This document shows, one piece after another, positions 36,810 through 49,400 of a stretch of 64,000 nt of DNA. Below the pieces are notes generated by a model. That model searched no databases. It worked only from the letters and a program-made list of their open reading frames with translations, and was not told the DNA's origin. Positions within the stretch are counted from its first letter, which is position 1. Each line of letters opens with the position of its first letter. The stretch comes from Calamus simplicifolius (lineage: Eukaryota > Streptophyta > Magnoliopsida > Arecales > Arecaceae), in the NCBI GenBank assembly GCA_900491605.1, contig UESW01004563.1, positions 62,001 through 126,000 of the forward strand, written 5' to 3'. A program made the translations under genes and the position numbers.

Positions 36810-38420
36810 AAGGAAAAACTAAAGTTTATTAGTATATAAATTGATTCAGTCTAAAGACTTGGACTTTAGTCTAAAGATTCTCCCACTATTTTATTCAAAT
36901 TGGCAGCCTTTACACCCCAATTCGAAGAATTATTCTTAATTCTTTAGTGGGCACTAAGATCTATATAGACTACATACAGGCCCAAGTAAAGCTTGGCCAA
37001 CCCATATGCATCTAAGAGTAGGTTCAAAACTAATTGTTTCCCAAACAATTCTTAGTGTTCGGTTTTGCCCCATGATCCTCTTTAGCAGGCATGAAGTGCC
37101 TCCACTGAAAGTTCTGGTTAGGTCCAACCATTAAATGATATAATCAGTGTAACCTATCAATAGACAACCAAGCCCAAGTGAAGCTCGGCCCACCTGATTG
37201 TCTATGTAATAGTTACACTGACTTATCATATAATGAATGATAATTTCGATGGTTGACAAGCACCAGGCATGGAGTGCCTCCAATGATTATCAAGACATCG
37301 GACTCATTATCACCCACCTTAATGGGAGGCTTTGATCTAGTTATATATAACTATTTCATTTTAAGGACCTAATAATTTTAGAGGATTTAATAATCTAAAG
37401 ATAAATTGACTAATCAAGTTCTTCCACTAAATCTATGAAGTCAGTTTAATGAGACAAGATTATATCAGTTTAAGTGGCACCTTAATCAGTCAAACTGATT
37501 TCCTTACAGGCATGGGTCAACCTGAATCAGGTAAATGATCTGAATCATAAATGGTTCACTATGATGACCAGGTAAGTGAGGCCGATGGAATGGATATGCC
37601 ATTAACTCGTTAAAGACACATCAATACGAGTAGCTCCCAATTAAAAACCATTCGATCGTTGATCCTAGAGCAACTTGCCAACTCACCTTGACATCATATG
37701 GTTAACCAATTTTGATTTGACCATCTAAGAGATTCATGCTCAACCACGGAGCCTAATCTACTTCCATTTGGTTTAATCAAAGAGAAGGACATGATCAACT
37801 ACAACTATTGTTTGGTTTAGAGCATTCTTAACCTAATCTAATTAATTTAGATTTGATCAAATACTCTTTTAGTCCAGTTGATTTAAACCTTATGGTCTAA
37901 CCCTTTATGGACCCAATTTAGCTAACCCAAAAGATTAAATATATTTCTTGTTTACATGTCATATATTTCAATCAAGCATCACTTGCATTATGTTACTACT
38001 AATAATTTCTATATTATATCATATCTAAAAAGATTATAAATTAATATTTGACATTCAAATAAAACTCTCATAAATATTTATATGTTTCATAACATAGACT
38101 ATAAGCCATCATATATCATATCTATGTTTTTATACTAAACATGCAAATATCATGCTTTTATACAACATCAATATGTATCAAATATAAAACCTCTCTTGAG
38201 AGTGTGTATAATCTGTGTTTTGGTGCCAAAGATCAATTTAAATTATCTTTTGACAAGCATCAACCGCACGGCAATATGTCACAGAATACCTCATTGAATG
38301 GGTAATTTGGATTTTTAATCCATTTGTGACCTAATAGCCAGATGAATCGTTTTAGCTATAATTACACAATTAATAAGAACATTAATTTCTATGCAATAAA
38401 TTAGATCAAGATGAAACCAC
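36810..38420 (-). other. Copia C untranslated leader
   Basis: 1.6 kb without coding signal between the PBS and gag. It holds short diverged direct repeats: GGCATGAAGTGCC / GGCATGGAGTGCC at about 37089 and 37269, and GCCCAAGTAAAGCTTGGCC / GCCCAAGTGAAGCTCGGCC at about 36981 and 37172. The length is large for a Copia leader. Confidence 0.6.
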
Positions 38421-38432
38421 GCTCTGATACCA
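38421..38432 (-). other. Copia C primer-binding site (initiator tRNA-Met type)
   Basis: The minus strand reads TGGTATCAGAGC two bases after the LTR end. This is the classic site complementary to the 3' end of plant initiator methionine tRNA. Confidence 0.92.
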
Positions 38433-38434
38433 AT

Positions 38435-40462
38435 TGTTTGGAGAAATAATCTTCGAGGCATGCATATTTTAATTTTGATAACAATTATCAATGCGGAAAT
38501 TTAAAGATTACATATTAATCTATCTAACATGCATCAAGATCATATCTTTGCCTTATATTATAAGATCGTTTGATCTAAATAATGCATATAAATTAAATAA
38601 TTAAGATCATATCTTAATCTTCAAGATGAGAAGTCATACTACTCGTCTTGAAGCCTGCCTTAAGATTTAGGGATCAAATCACTCACCTTAAGAACAGTAG
38701 GTAAATCCTTTATGCTCTGCAGCTGTTCAATCGTCCGACCTCTAGTATCGTCCACGCGAAGCCCCCGAATGATCGGATTCCTGGGAGTGCTAGCTCACGA
38801 AAAAATAATTTTGCTGATCTTGAATCCTTCCACTTGAATTTCTTCCAAGATCCACCAAACTTTTTCTGACACTAGAATTACACCGGGATTTTCTATTCTA
38901 ACTCTTTAGAAATTCAATCCATAACATCTCGTTTTTGTAATCTGGTGAGGGATGTCCTCCAATTTATAGGCTCAATTCTAACTCTTAGAATTCTGTCATT
39001 CGGTTAAAACCAAAGAGATGCAGCCTTTGTTTAATTCCGACGTTCGGTGAAAACCAAAGAGACCAACCTTTTGTTTAATTCCGACGTTCAGTGAAAACCA
39101 AAGAGATATGAATTCTAATCACTTAGAATTCCATCGTCTCATTAATTCAAAGTGGCACATTAATTCCACTTTAATTCTAACCCTTAGAATTCCGACGAAA
39201 ATGGTTTGAAGAAGATTAAATTAATATATTAAATTTTACATGAGAATTTAATCTCATCATGTGAGATACTTATGCGAGAGGTTTGGGTTCAGGTTTTGGT
39301 TTAAGCTGATCTGAATTTATTGGACCGAACCTACATAGATCATGGTCCTAGCCCAAATCAAATTTGGCTAGTCCTGAATCTATTTAAATCCAAATCAAGT
39401 CTAATTTCAAATCATTATTTGAAATTGATTAATCCTTCTAATAGACTTAAACCAAATTGAATCTTATTCGCTTGTACTTAACCGAATTGAGATAATTCAA
39501 TCAATTAAATTGATTAATTAAATCATTTACGATTCTCAATCGTTGATCAGCAAATAGATCATCCTAGGAAATTTCTATGCATGTGACTCTCTAGGTTCGA
39601 ACCTAAGCCGATAGCATAGAAACAACTTTCTATACTAATCGATGTGCCATCTAGCAATGGAACCCAATGTTCGGATAGGTCAAAGAGTTGCCGAGCAAAC
39701 TCCAAGAACCCTAAGAAACAGTTACCATATAATTCATCCTCTTAACCACAAATGCTAAGGATGGCTTAAGAGCCTATCAACTCTAAATAGCAAATCCATA
39801 AAGTGATTTCAATTTTAGTGATCATGTGACTTTCACATGAAGTGCCTTGGCCAAGGTCTTGCTAAATTGAAACACAAGCATTTCTCCTTTTAACGGGATA
39901 GGTCAAATTCCATCTTGATCTACAACTGACTACCACAAGTACTTGACTGCACCCAGTAACCTTTCGTAGCTGGATTAGAAATCCAAGTAGTCCGGCACCT
40001 AAGTACAATGAGTTGCTTGTAAGTCACTGGTTGTGATCTTTAGGTCTGAAGGATACTTATACCTATATCTTCTCGGTTAACTCTTGACAGTAAAGTATCC
40101 GTAAATGAGTCACGTTCGGTGAAATGTACTCCTACACTTTCACCTGTATGTCATACCAGTATCTCTACACTCCTTGGTTAAGAGGATAACCAACAAATAT
40201 GATATACAACGTCCTATAATTGATAGTACTATGGCCCTATCATAGTATATCATTTGGTCGCGAACTCTTTTGAGGACCTTCAAAGATAAATCCTCCTTTA
40301 TCGTGAAGGAAGATCCTGAGGGCTTCATTACTATTAGGAGTTTTAAGAAGATGTTCTTGTAATGAATAAACTGCCAAATAACTTTTATTAATATATCAAT
40401 TTACATGTAATTTACATTAGCACAATCATCAAATGATTGGATTTAGGATACAATTTCCAACA
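38435..40462 (-). repeat. Copia C LTR, 5' copy in element orientation
   Basis: A 2,028-bp LTR with ends TGTTTGGAGAAATA and TTTCCAACA (plus strand), adjacent to the PBS and followed by the CATAC duplication. It would carry the element's promoter. Confidence 0.93.
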
Positions 40463-40542
40463 CATACAAAGTTGAGGGGCTGGATGGGAAGCCTCTCCCC
40501 CGCACTTGGAACGCAGACAACCTACGTTGGTATTATCAATAG
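40463..40542 (+). pseudogene. Element B pol, last codons beyond Copia C
   Basis: Sequence right of Copia C continues the integrase C-terminal frame of element B (KVEGLDGKPLPRTW) and ends in a YYQ-stop at 40540-40542, the same ending as in element A. Counting the CATAC duplication once, the frame runs across the insertion point without a shift. Confidence 0.85.
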
Positions 40543-40625
40543 TTTGTTAATTTCCTTAGCTTGAATCTGTCTACTAGAATACTATTTAGAATATTCTCAT
40601 TGACATGTCCTTGAGTGATTCTGCT

Positions 40626-41310
40626 TCACTCCAAGCCCGGCTCCGCGTCAGAACTTGAAGCCTGACTCCGCGTCGTCACTCCAAGCTCGAGCCTCCTCGT
40701 CGGCACTCTAGGCCCGGCTCCGCGTCGGCACTCCAAGCCCGGCTCCCCTCGGCACTCCAAGCCCGAGCCTCCCCTCAACACTCTAAACCCGGCTCCACGT
40801 CGGCACCTAAGCCCGGCTCCGTGTCGGCACTCTAAGTCCAAGCCTTCCCTCGGCACCAAAGCCCGACTCCACGTTAGCACTTGAAGCCCGGCTCTGCGTT
40901 GGCACCTAAAGCCCGACTCCATGTTGGCACTTGAAGCCCGGCTCCACATCGGCACCTGAAGCCCGACACCGCATCGGCAGTTGAAGCCCGGCTCCGCGTC
41001 GGCACCTAAACCCAGCTCTGCGTCAGCACCTAAGCCCGATTCCGCGTCGACACCTAAGCCCGGCTCCGCATCGGCACCTAAAGCCCGGCTCTGCATTGGC
41101 ACTTGAAATCCGACTCCATGTTGGCACCTAAAGCCCGGCTCCGCGTCGGCACTTGATGCCCGACTCCGCGTTGGCACCTGAAGCTCGGCTCCACGTCGAC
41201 ACTTGAAGCTCGACTCTGCGTCAGCACTCGAGCCCAACTTTGTGTCGGCAAATGACTGTGTCGGCACTCTAGTTTGGCAACATCGGCGCATAAGAACCGA
41301 CTCCACGTCG
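40626..41310. repeat. 24-25 bp minisatellite after element B pol
   Basis: About 26 units of GGCACTTGAAGCCCGGCTCC + GCGTC, alternating with variants (CACCTAAGCCCGACTCC, CACTCTAAGTCC). The 226-aa minus-strand frame across it (40626-41306) is a repeat artefact. 41311-41714 has no recognised feature. Confidence 0.9.
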
Positions 41311-41714
41311 ATATTAGAAGTTTTAGCTCTTCGAACAAACCAACCCCATAACGGTGTTAGCCTAGCTACACCATAGTCTCACTCGGTCTTATCGATAGCT
41401 ATTCATGGATACCTTCTCAACCCCTTAATCGACTTTGCGCCGGCACTACCTTCTGGTGTTTCTAGTCTATCGGCCTATGGCATGAGGTCATTTGTCAAGA
41501 CCGCTAGGTCGGACACAAGTGCGATTGTTAGCTATGCCTGCCTACGGCCTTGATAGCGGCCACTACGGCCTGTCCATATCCTATCGCTGATAATTGGCTA
41601 CGATGCAAATCAAATTAATAATGGAACGAGAAATTTTCATTGATAGTGAAAGTTACAAAACTGCCGACCAAGTCAGACTTAGTACAGTTTGCAAAAAGAA
41701 AAAGATAGTTATGT

Positions 41715-44044
41715 TCAAGCTGGAGCCGGACTCTCATCTTCGGGAACCTCATCTGGCTCCAACTTCTCTATTCCTTCGAGGTCGTATAATTTCCGAACCT
41801 TCGCCTTGCAATCTTGGAAGCCGCCATCATATGCAAATGCAGTTGCTTCGGCCAGCTCCTTATCGAAGGCATCGGATTTCCTAAATTCCTCTACGGCCTC
41901 AGTAGCTTTCTTCTTGGCCTCGGTGGCCTTCTTCTCGGCTTCGGTCATCACCGCCACCATGTTGGCAATCTCAGCATCTGACTGGCGGGCAATTTCCTCC
42001 GCATTCTCGGCTCTTTCCTCGGCTACACTTATTTCAATAGTAGCGGATTGCAAACGGCTCTTCAGTAAGTACACTTTCGACTCCGCCGCCTTCAACTTCT
42101 CCTCTGCTACTTTTTGTTATTCCTCGGCCACCTAAGCGTTGTCAAGCTCGTAGGCCGCTTGGCACTGAGCTACTTTGAGCGCCTCTTCCGCCTTTTCAGC
42201 CCGGGCCAAGTTACTGAATTGAGCAACCTCAGCTTCGGCTTTGGACTTTTGCGCCCGGGCAATCTCCACTCGGGCCTCCTCCAGGGCTGCCTCGGCCCTT
42301 TCTGCTCTATCTCGAACTTTTTGAATTTCTTCCCGAGACTGGTCGAGAGTGGCCTCGGCCTGGGACCAAAGGCCCCTCATGGCGGTCATGGAGTTCAACG
42401 CCTGATCAAATTATTTGGTTTAGGTAAAGAAAAATAGTCCCAAAAGTTTGGCAATGGAATAATACTTACCCAGAGATGGGCCACAGACGCCTCTCGGAAG
42501 AAGGTAGATGCCCCTTAGTGTTGAAGGAACCTCTGTAGCTCGGGCACGGAAGCCTGGGCCACTGTCCGCTCGGCCCAGCGGCTGTAGCGCGTCAGGATCG
42601 ACCGAAAAGATGGATCGATGTCATCTCCCTCTGCTGATTTAGCGGCTGCAGGCAAAGGGTCAGCCTCTGGCTCTGCTCCCTCTGGCGTCTTAGCTAGTAG
42701 GGATGCCTCAGCCATCGCCCCTTCGGAAGATAGGGCAGCTTCTGGAGTCGGCCTTGTAGCCGAGTTGGCTGGCTCCACCTCGGAAGCTGTGGGCTGTGTT
42801 AGCGGCACTTTGTTCCTCCGCTCCGAAGAAGTGCCAGTCAGATCGATTGGAGACGAAGGTGGTGCTGGTGAAGGCGGACAAGGTCGATCCCTTTCCCCTA
42901 CCTCGCTCCATCCCGATGCCTCTCCAGCCTCGGCCCTTTCCGCCTCGCTTCCTAGGGCCTCTTCAACTTTGGTCCTTTCAGCCTTGTTCTCTTCTGAGGT
43001 CTTTTCGGCCTCTGTTTTCTTAACAATCTTGGCAGCCCTCTCCTCAGCAGGGACCCCAGCCTCTCGAGCCTTCCTTCTCTTTGTAGCAGCTTGCCTTACC
43101 CTGTGTAGCGATGGTGCCATGCCTGTAATCCAAAATGGCAAAGTTAGAGGGAAAGAGATGGAAAGCAAAGAAGGGAAGAGGTCACGCTGCTCACCGTCAC
43201 CAGGAATAAGACCTGCTAGCCGAAGATTCTCTTCGGATAGCAGTTGGTTGCAGCGGGGGACGTTGGCAGTGATCAACTGCTCGAACGCCTCTCGGTCCTT
43301 CGGAAGCACTGACAAGTTTTTGTTTGGCTCGATGTTGGGAACCTCCCACTCGGTCCTTACCCCCTCGATTTGGGCAAAGAAAAACCTATCTTTCTAACCT
43401 TTGATAGAGGAAGGAAGATACAATCTAAGGGATCTGGCATGTCTAGGAGCAAAGGACCACCAACCCGACTGTTTCCTAACAGTGTAAAAGCAACGGAAGA
43501 GTGAAAGTCTAGCCTCAATCCCATGAAAATGGCACAGCACCATGAAACCATAAAGGGTCCGGATAGAATTTGGGACTAGTTATGCCAAGGCTAAAGAAGA
43601 CCAGTCCAACACATTTAGTATGAAGGGGTGAATGGGGATGCATAGACCAGCCTTGAAGTAATGTTCATAAAGGGCAACCCGACCTGGATAGGAAGAGATT
43701 ACTCTATCCTCAGGTAGAGGCTGGTAGAGACGAAGGTCGGTAGGGATTTAGTACTGAGCCCTAAGATTGATTATCTCTTGGGCAGTCATGACGGAGGCAG
43801 TCCTTTTGGGGGACTGCCTCACACGGGAAGAAGGGCCAGCGGTCGCCGGACGGCGCTGAACACGAGCCCGTCCGATGGCGGGGCAATTTCCGGCGCAAGG
43901 CCATCCTGTAGGCCGCCGCTCTTCCATAGGAGCATCCACTGCGGAGGAGAACCAACTGAGAGGGGGAGAAGGAGAAGGCTGTGAATGGTTGGGGGAATAG
44001 GCCTCAGAATCGGAAATCGAACAGGAAAGAGACGAGGAGGCCAT
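41715..44044 (-). pseudogene. Element B antisense extra ORF (Transposase_28 / gypsy-type aORF), few disablements
   Basis: The start at 44044 (MASSSLSCSISDSEAYSPNH) was preferred over the longer frame because the N-terminus is Ser-rich as expected. Order: Ser/Pro-rich N-terminus; MTAQEIINLRAQY; then LYEHYFKAGLCIPIHPFIL, HFHGIEARLSLFRCF and QSGWWSFAPRHARS, the PF04195-type domain; then NLSVLPKDREAFEQLITANV; an acidic Glu/Ala-rich linker (42515-43315); and coiled coil 41715-42398 ending in GGFQDCKAKVRKL. Only two clear stops interrupt the domain (about 43748 and 43397). A 68-bp minus-strand intron, 42402-42469, has GTAAGT donor and AG acceptor. Function unknown; the antisense position suggests its own promoter, perhaps from the 3' LTR side. 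Confidence 0.82.
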
Positions 44045-44462
44045 GGGAGCAGAACTAACCTGAAGTTGGAGGTTGAAAGTCAGCAATGGAGGGCTCGGGT
44101 GATAGAAGATAACAGGCTTGAACAGTCGGTAGGGAAGACGAAAGTAGTAGAAATGGCTCAAACCCAGAACAACCCTCTTTTATACCCGTGTTTCAAATCA
44201 TCCCGCCTGCCTCTAGATGGTCATGCGCCCGTTTGCTGTTGGAGACCGCTCCGGTGCCCACTCGGTGCGCAGGACGCGATAGGCACCGCCTATGAAGGGA
44301 CGGCGGTGACCTCACTGCAATGATGGCACCCGCCTTTCCATGGTTCCACGCCCGAGGAAAATCTTGCCCAATCCCAACAATCTGAACAGACAGGATTGGC
44401 CGCCAGGAGGTACTGCGGATACTAACACCCCTTTCGCTGATGAGTACACGCTCTCTCATCTC

Positions 44463-45347
44463 AGGGGCGGGAGGGCATCTGATGTGACAACCACCCCTCC
44501 TGGCAGCACTGTAACAAACGTGCGCAGCCTTTAAAGCAAGGGTAATAATTTCGATCGGCCCCAGCCTCGGCTACAGCATCGGCTCCTGGCTTCGGCCTCG
44601 GCTCCGGCATTGGCCTCGGCCCCGGCCTTGGCTTCGGCCTCGGCTCCTGGCTTCAGCCTTGGCCCCGGCCTCGGCTCCGGCATCGGCTCCTGGCTTCGGT
44701 TTCGACTCCGACCTCGGCTTCGGCATCGGCTACTGGCTTCAGCCTCAGCCTCGGCTCCTGGCTTCGGCCTCGGCTCCGGCTTCGACTCCTGGCTTCGGCC
44801 TCGGCTCCTGGTTTTGACGTCAGCTCCAGCGTCGGCTCCTGGCCTCGGCCTCGGCCCCGACTCCAATTCTAGCTCCAATCTCAGCCATTGACGCAATTTC
44901 AATCATGAAGCCGAATTTTAATGCTGAACGGACTTGAAACTATACAACGCGATCCACTCGCCTACTTTTTACCAAGATCACGGCCAGTTACAGGAACTGC
45001 GCTCTTGCATATATTCGCCGAACGTATCTAACCACCCGGCGTTAATCTACGAAGCCGATCTCAACAGAAGGGAAGATCCCGGGCTGTTATCACGGAAGGG
45101 TAAGAGGGACTCCGAACAGGTACATAAGAGCTAACCCCTAACAGGGCTCTCTCAAGCACTACTCTAATACAAAAACTTCGGTGCTACGAGTCACTAACTT
45201 GAGCGTCGGAGGGTCCCCGCCTGAATCATCGGTCTGAAACTTTTTGCAGGCTTTCGGAAGAAGAAGAAGGCGATCTCTCTGCGTTTCTGAAGGCCCGTAG
45301 AGATCTCAGTTCACCCAACGCTCACTGCAAGTGATTTGATGGTAACA
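44463..45347 (+). repeat. Element B polypurine tract and 3' LTR (868 bp)
   Basis: AGGGGCGGGAGGGCATC (44463-44479) precedes the LTR start TGATGTGACAACC at 44480. The minisatellite is at 44560-44865 and the conserved ACTTGAGCGTCGGAGGG block at 45197-45213. The LTR ends GGTAACA at 45347, followed by the ACTTG duplication. Confidence 0.93.
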
Positions 45348-45491
45348 ACTTGAGTGTTGGAGGATTTCCACCGTAATATTTCGTTCCTAAATTTTTTTTG
45401 CAGATCTTGAAGTTAAAATGAAGCTTTTTTGTCAAGATCATGACCCATTCATTGATGCTAAAAAATGATAACTTAAAATGTTCGGACATCA
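45348..45491 (+). repeat. Element A 3' LTR, second part
   Basis: Begins with the second ACTTG copy (45348-45352) and continues AGTGTTGGAGGATTTCCACC and TTTGCAGATCTTGAAGTTAA, aligning with 13399-13536 of the 5' LTR. The final 35 bases align gap-free with the 5' LTR end. Confidence 0.82.
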
Positions 45492-46440
45492 TCGCTATTC
45501 ATCGGCGAGGCCAGAATGGCACGGCGACTCTTCCTCCATGAGCTCCAGCCCGTGATGTCAACAGTCCTGGTCACCCAATTGAAATGAAACGTATCATGCG
45601 GTGGATCCAGATGGAAGGCACATCCTATGACAGGACAATACGCTGTACCTTTTATCACTCTGTCCCACTCCAGCTTGCTCTTGTACTCACTGGACTCCTT
45701 GGCTGGCTTGAAGACAGGCTGCCATTAATTGACGGTTACTTCTACTGAAACCAAACTGATGCTGGACGAAGACCCCTAGTTATTGCCATCGATGCCAACC
45801 GAATGATCATGACAAGACCGCTTAGCCACCAATCAGTTCAACATATTGACAATAACGATCGAGTACTGTCCTTTGCCGCAGTGACTAGAACTTTTACACA
45901 TGAAACTTTAAAACACAGCTGTGACGTACAAGCTTCAACCTTGAAAACCTTATAGACTATTTTCGCCTATGTATTGATTGCTTATTTCCATCCACGTTAG
46001 CAGACCAAACGGCATCATTCACTAGTTCTAACAACATATGCCTGAGTGGCTTGCAACCATATTGAAATGATGTTGTTCGATCTGAGAAAACGTAGGACCC
46101 ATGAGGGCACTCTCATCGACATGAAACAAAGCGTTCGGTTTGTTGGATATTGCTTGAGAGCATCCAAGGATCTATAGCTTTAGCCAAAGAAGGGAATTTG
46201 AAAGTGGTTCAGCATCTTCCTGCAACCATGGCGTATCCCATGCACTTCATGCGCTTGGAATCCAAGCATGGAACTTGTGCGTTAAGCAAAGCTCGACCCT
46301 TCCCTATATATCACTTCAAGCAAAAGTTCGGAGGTGGTTTCCCTAAGTTGGAGACCTTACCTTTGGCGAATGAGACCTCTACGATATCCATTGGCCTCAG
46401 ATCAATCTGAATTCCAAAGTGATGATAAGCTCTGCTGTGG
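45492..46440. other. Intergenic, with weak coding-like fragments
   Basis: Plus-strand frames such as RIMRWIQMEGTSYDRTIRCT (about 45590) and LPLIDGYFY look coding-like but are broken by stops and match no family I can name. An old gene or transposon fragment is possible; it could also be chance. Confidence 0.25.
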
Positions 46441-49400
46441 TTTTGAGCATAAAGATGGTTAGCATCATTTTAGGCCTTGAAAATCTCCTCTTTAGCTTAT
46501 ATGCTTTAATGGCAAAGCATTGTAATCCATGCCTTCAAGGAACTTCATTGTCTTTTATTTTTGTTGGATTATGGTGAACCTATGAATACCAAAGTTGTAA
46601 TTTGGTACCTTGGTCTGGCCCATTAATTGTTTCTATTGCTATCACTAGTCTCGGATTTATAGGTGCTTCAGCAACCGAGATAGGTGACACAGATGGTGGG
46701 CCAAGTTATAGTCATGATCATTGCTTTATGAGGCCCGTCACTTTGATAAGAACCTTCTTAATGCAGTATGCTGTGTTGTCTTTAGATTAAGTAAAAGAGG
46801 TGGCCTTCAGATCCACAGATTTTAGAGGAAGGAACAACCTTTATAGCAAAGGGTGTGGGTTCTAAGAATTGGTTGAAGGAAAAGTGTCCCAAAAGATGCT
46901 GCAAAGGCATGGGAGAAATCATTGAATCTCCTATCATCATTTTGTGTGGTGATGTTTAAGAGCTACTTAACCACCTCTTTTGCAAAGCAAGCTGGCATCC
47001 CCTCCCTTACCTCCCATTCAAGACACATCCTCATTGTTTTCAAGTTAATTATGTTGCATATAGGCATGTATTATTATGAAAGGGTTACAACTTACAACCT
47101 TATATAATCACATTGGTGGGAATCATGACCCCTCTATATTTTTCCTCTCCATGAAAGGGTGGATCTTATTAAAGTACTTAGTTTACTCTCATAGACAGCT
47201 GAGAAACTGGTATCATCTCTTAGCTTCATGCCAATCATTAATAAGTGGGTCCTCAGTAGACTAGATGTTTGTAATAAATCTCCATGTGCAGGAGGGATTA
47301 GTATTTTACACCTTGAAGTTGGGTGTTGAACAGTTGCATCTTGGACTTTCCTTGGATACAATTATTAAAATGCTGGTCTTAAATACTCTTTGATGTATCT
47401 TAAGAGTGAACTTGGCCCATTCATGGATAACAGACGTGATGTTGAAAGCATCACAATCCATTGATGGTCATGCAATGCCCTCTCCCCTCGCCACATGATA
47501 TTGAAAGCGAAAGTAGATCACAATTCAATGGATCCAATGCCATGCTCTCTGGGCCCTTACTGCCTTGCAACACAATACTCCAATCTCTGTGCCACAAACT
47601 ATTGAATTGCCCTTCATATCATGCAGTTGGCTCCATAAATAATCACAATTAGATATTGTGCTCTGCTTATAATTCCTAAGATTCAATTTACTCACTTCCA
47701 AAGAAAAATCACTTAATATTTCTCTCTAAATTATTTTCTTAAAAAAGAATTCTTTCACTATTTAAGATCATATATTTCGTTGGTCAAATTGGAACCACTG
47801 GAACTTCATTTGCCATCTATACACTTGTATTCTCCTTCTTCTTCTTCTTCAATAAGAGTTTACAAGGAGATAATATTAAAAAGCTTGTAGAAATATTTGT
47901 AAAATTCTAACCACTTTCTGAGGTAAAGATTGTTCCACAGAGCGAGGCTGGTGATAATCTCACAGTGGACCAATGCTGAAAGAGAGCAATTTTTGGGGGA
48001 ATATTTTGAAGTTCCCCTCATTTCACGGATGCCACATGTGGTGGTTTGTAAGCTTCTATTCATGCCAAGATTGCTTTGTCTATGCAAACAAGATGCTCCA
48101 TGCATAGCCTTCCAAAAATAGATTCCAAATAGTTCAATGCTGATCACCAAAGGGATCTGAGAGAGAGAGTGTGTGTGTGTGTGTGTGTGTGTGTTCCCAT
48201 GACTATGGTGGGGGTCCCTCATGGAAAGCTGAAGTGAAACAAGACTTGAGATATCTCGAATCCCCACTTCCAGCCTTGTTTGCTTTAGATGGATTTGCAT
48301 GTTTAGTTTTAGCTTTCCCAAAAGTCGAGCCATGCCAACCAATCTCATGCACGCTTGTTTATCTGTTTAGTTTGCATCCTCTGCCACAATTCAATGTAGC
48401 TCAAACAGAGGTGCTCCAAACTTTCTTACATGTAGGGCCCCACTGCACAAAAGAAGACTGTGCCTTGACAAGCACAATGGAACGCGTGGAAGCCGTTCAC
48501 TGGTTAAAGACAAAGGCTTACATTATCTAATCTCCAAGAGGGCTGCCAAAGGAATCTGCCACCCTTTTTCCTCTTTGTAAGTTGGTTGTGCCCCATTGCC
48601 CCCTTCTGTGGACTGTCACTTTTCTTGGAGTGGAGATGCTTTTTATATTTAAAGAGAATTTCATTGAGAGAAGGAAAATTTTCAAGGGAAGCAGGGAGAA
48701 GAAGAGGCTGATTCTAAAGTGAAAAAGATTGTTGATGTGAATAAAAGAATTGTTCTTGTGAAACCCACCTAACCAGTACAAATCATTTTACCTAATGTGT
48801 GGTCATTATTTTAGCAGAAGGCTTGAGATAAGTTTATAATTTAATAAAGCCAAGGCCTAAGGGGGACTTGATTAATCCAAAGCTAGGTCTAAGCAAGTTC
48901 AAGTCCCGATGCCAACTAATAATGAAGAGAGAGAAGCTTTTTGGTTGGTGTGTTCGTGCATGAAAGCTTGGTAAAAATCAGAGATGTCACAAGCCTCAAC
49001 AATTTATGCTCCAAAACAATTGAAGTGTATTCTGATGTCCTGCTGAAGCCACTTGAGGATTAGTTTATCAGTGTCTTATCTCTCATTCCATTCATGAGCA
49101 ATCTAAAATTTGCTTAAATTGGCAGCCTAAAAACGAAAAACATGAAAAAGATCAAGAACAAATTGTATTGAGCATTACAAGGAGAATATCCAACTACTGA
49201 ACTGAATCCAAATTGAAACCAACCGTTTATGGACATCAATTGCATCACCAAATAGGTTTTGTTTCATAGGTGAACAAAATGTATGCATCAATCTTAGGCT
49301 ATTTCATTACTTCGAGAAGGAAATGCATATCACTTTAACTTTTGCTTACCGCCCATTTATAGCACTTTATTAGTTAAATAATTTAATTAAATAGTTACTC

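Larger units (their letters stand above)
30791..40462 (-). mobile_element. Copia element C, minus strand, inserted in element B integrase
   Basis: A complete 9.67-kb element with LTRs of 2,050 and 2,028 bp and a CATAC duplication at 30786-30790 and 40463-40467. On the minus strand the order is LTR, PBS (TGGTATCAGAGC), gag, protease, integrase, RT, RNase H, polypurine tract, LTR. Integrase before RT defines Copia. The LTRs look roughly 95% identical by eye, so it is the youngest of the three nested elements. Stops and a 44-bp duplication in pol show it can no longer act alone. Confidence 0.95.
24547..45347 (+). mobile_element. Gypsy element B (Tat-type), complete LTRs, interrupted by Copia C
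   Basis: Both ends are visible: TGATGTGACTAACC at 24547 and GATGGTAACA ending at 45347. Target duplication is ACTTG at 24542-24546 and 45348-45352. Without Copia C the element is about 11.1 kb. The order is LTR, PBS, gag, protease, RT, RNase H, integrase, minisatellite, antisense ORF, polypurine tract, LTR. It sits in the 3' LTR of element A. The coding regions have far fewer disablements than A, so B is younger, but stops and active-site changes make it non-autonomous. Confidence 0.94.
13119..45491 (+). mobile_element. Gypsy element A (Tat-type LTR retrotransposon), 5' LTR truncated, interrupted by B and C
   Basis: The oldest layer of the nest. The order is truncated 5' LTR (13119-13536), PBS, gag, pol (protease-RT-RNase H-integrase), an antisense extra ORF, polypurine tract and 3' LTR. 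The 3' LTR is split: 23746-24546 and 45353-45491, with element B between. The 5' LTR remnant (418 bp) aligns with 24265-24546 plus 45353-45491 (421 bp), which shows that both halves are one LTR. Order RT before integrase defines Gypsy (Ty3-like). The antisense ORF and long post-pol region fit the Tat lineage. Many stops and frameshifts make it a dead copy. Its left LTR start is missing, so no outer target duplication can be shown. Confidence 0.9.

Noticed and set aside
40626..41306. 226-aa minus-strand open frame with Ala-Asp-Glu repeats
   Set aside because: Explained by the 24-25 bp minisatellite; no counterpart in element A.
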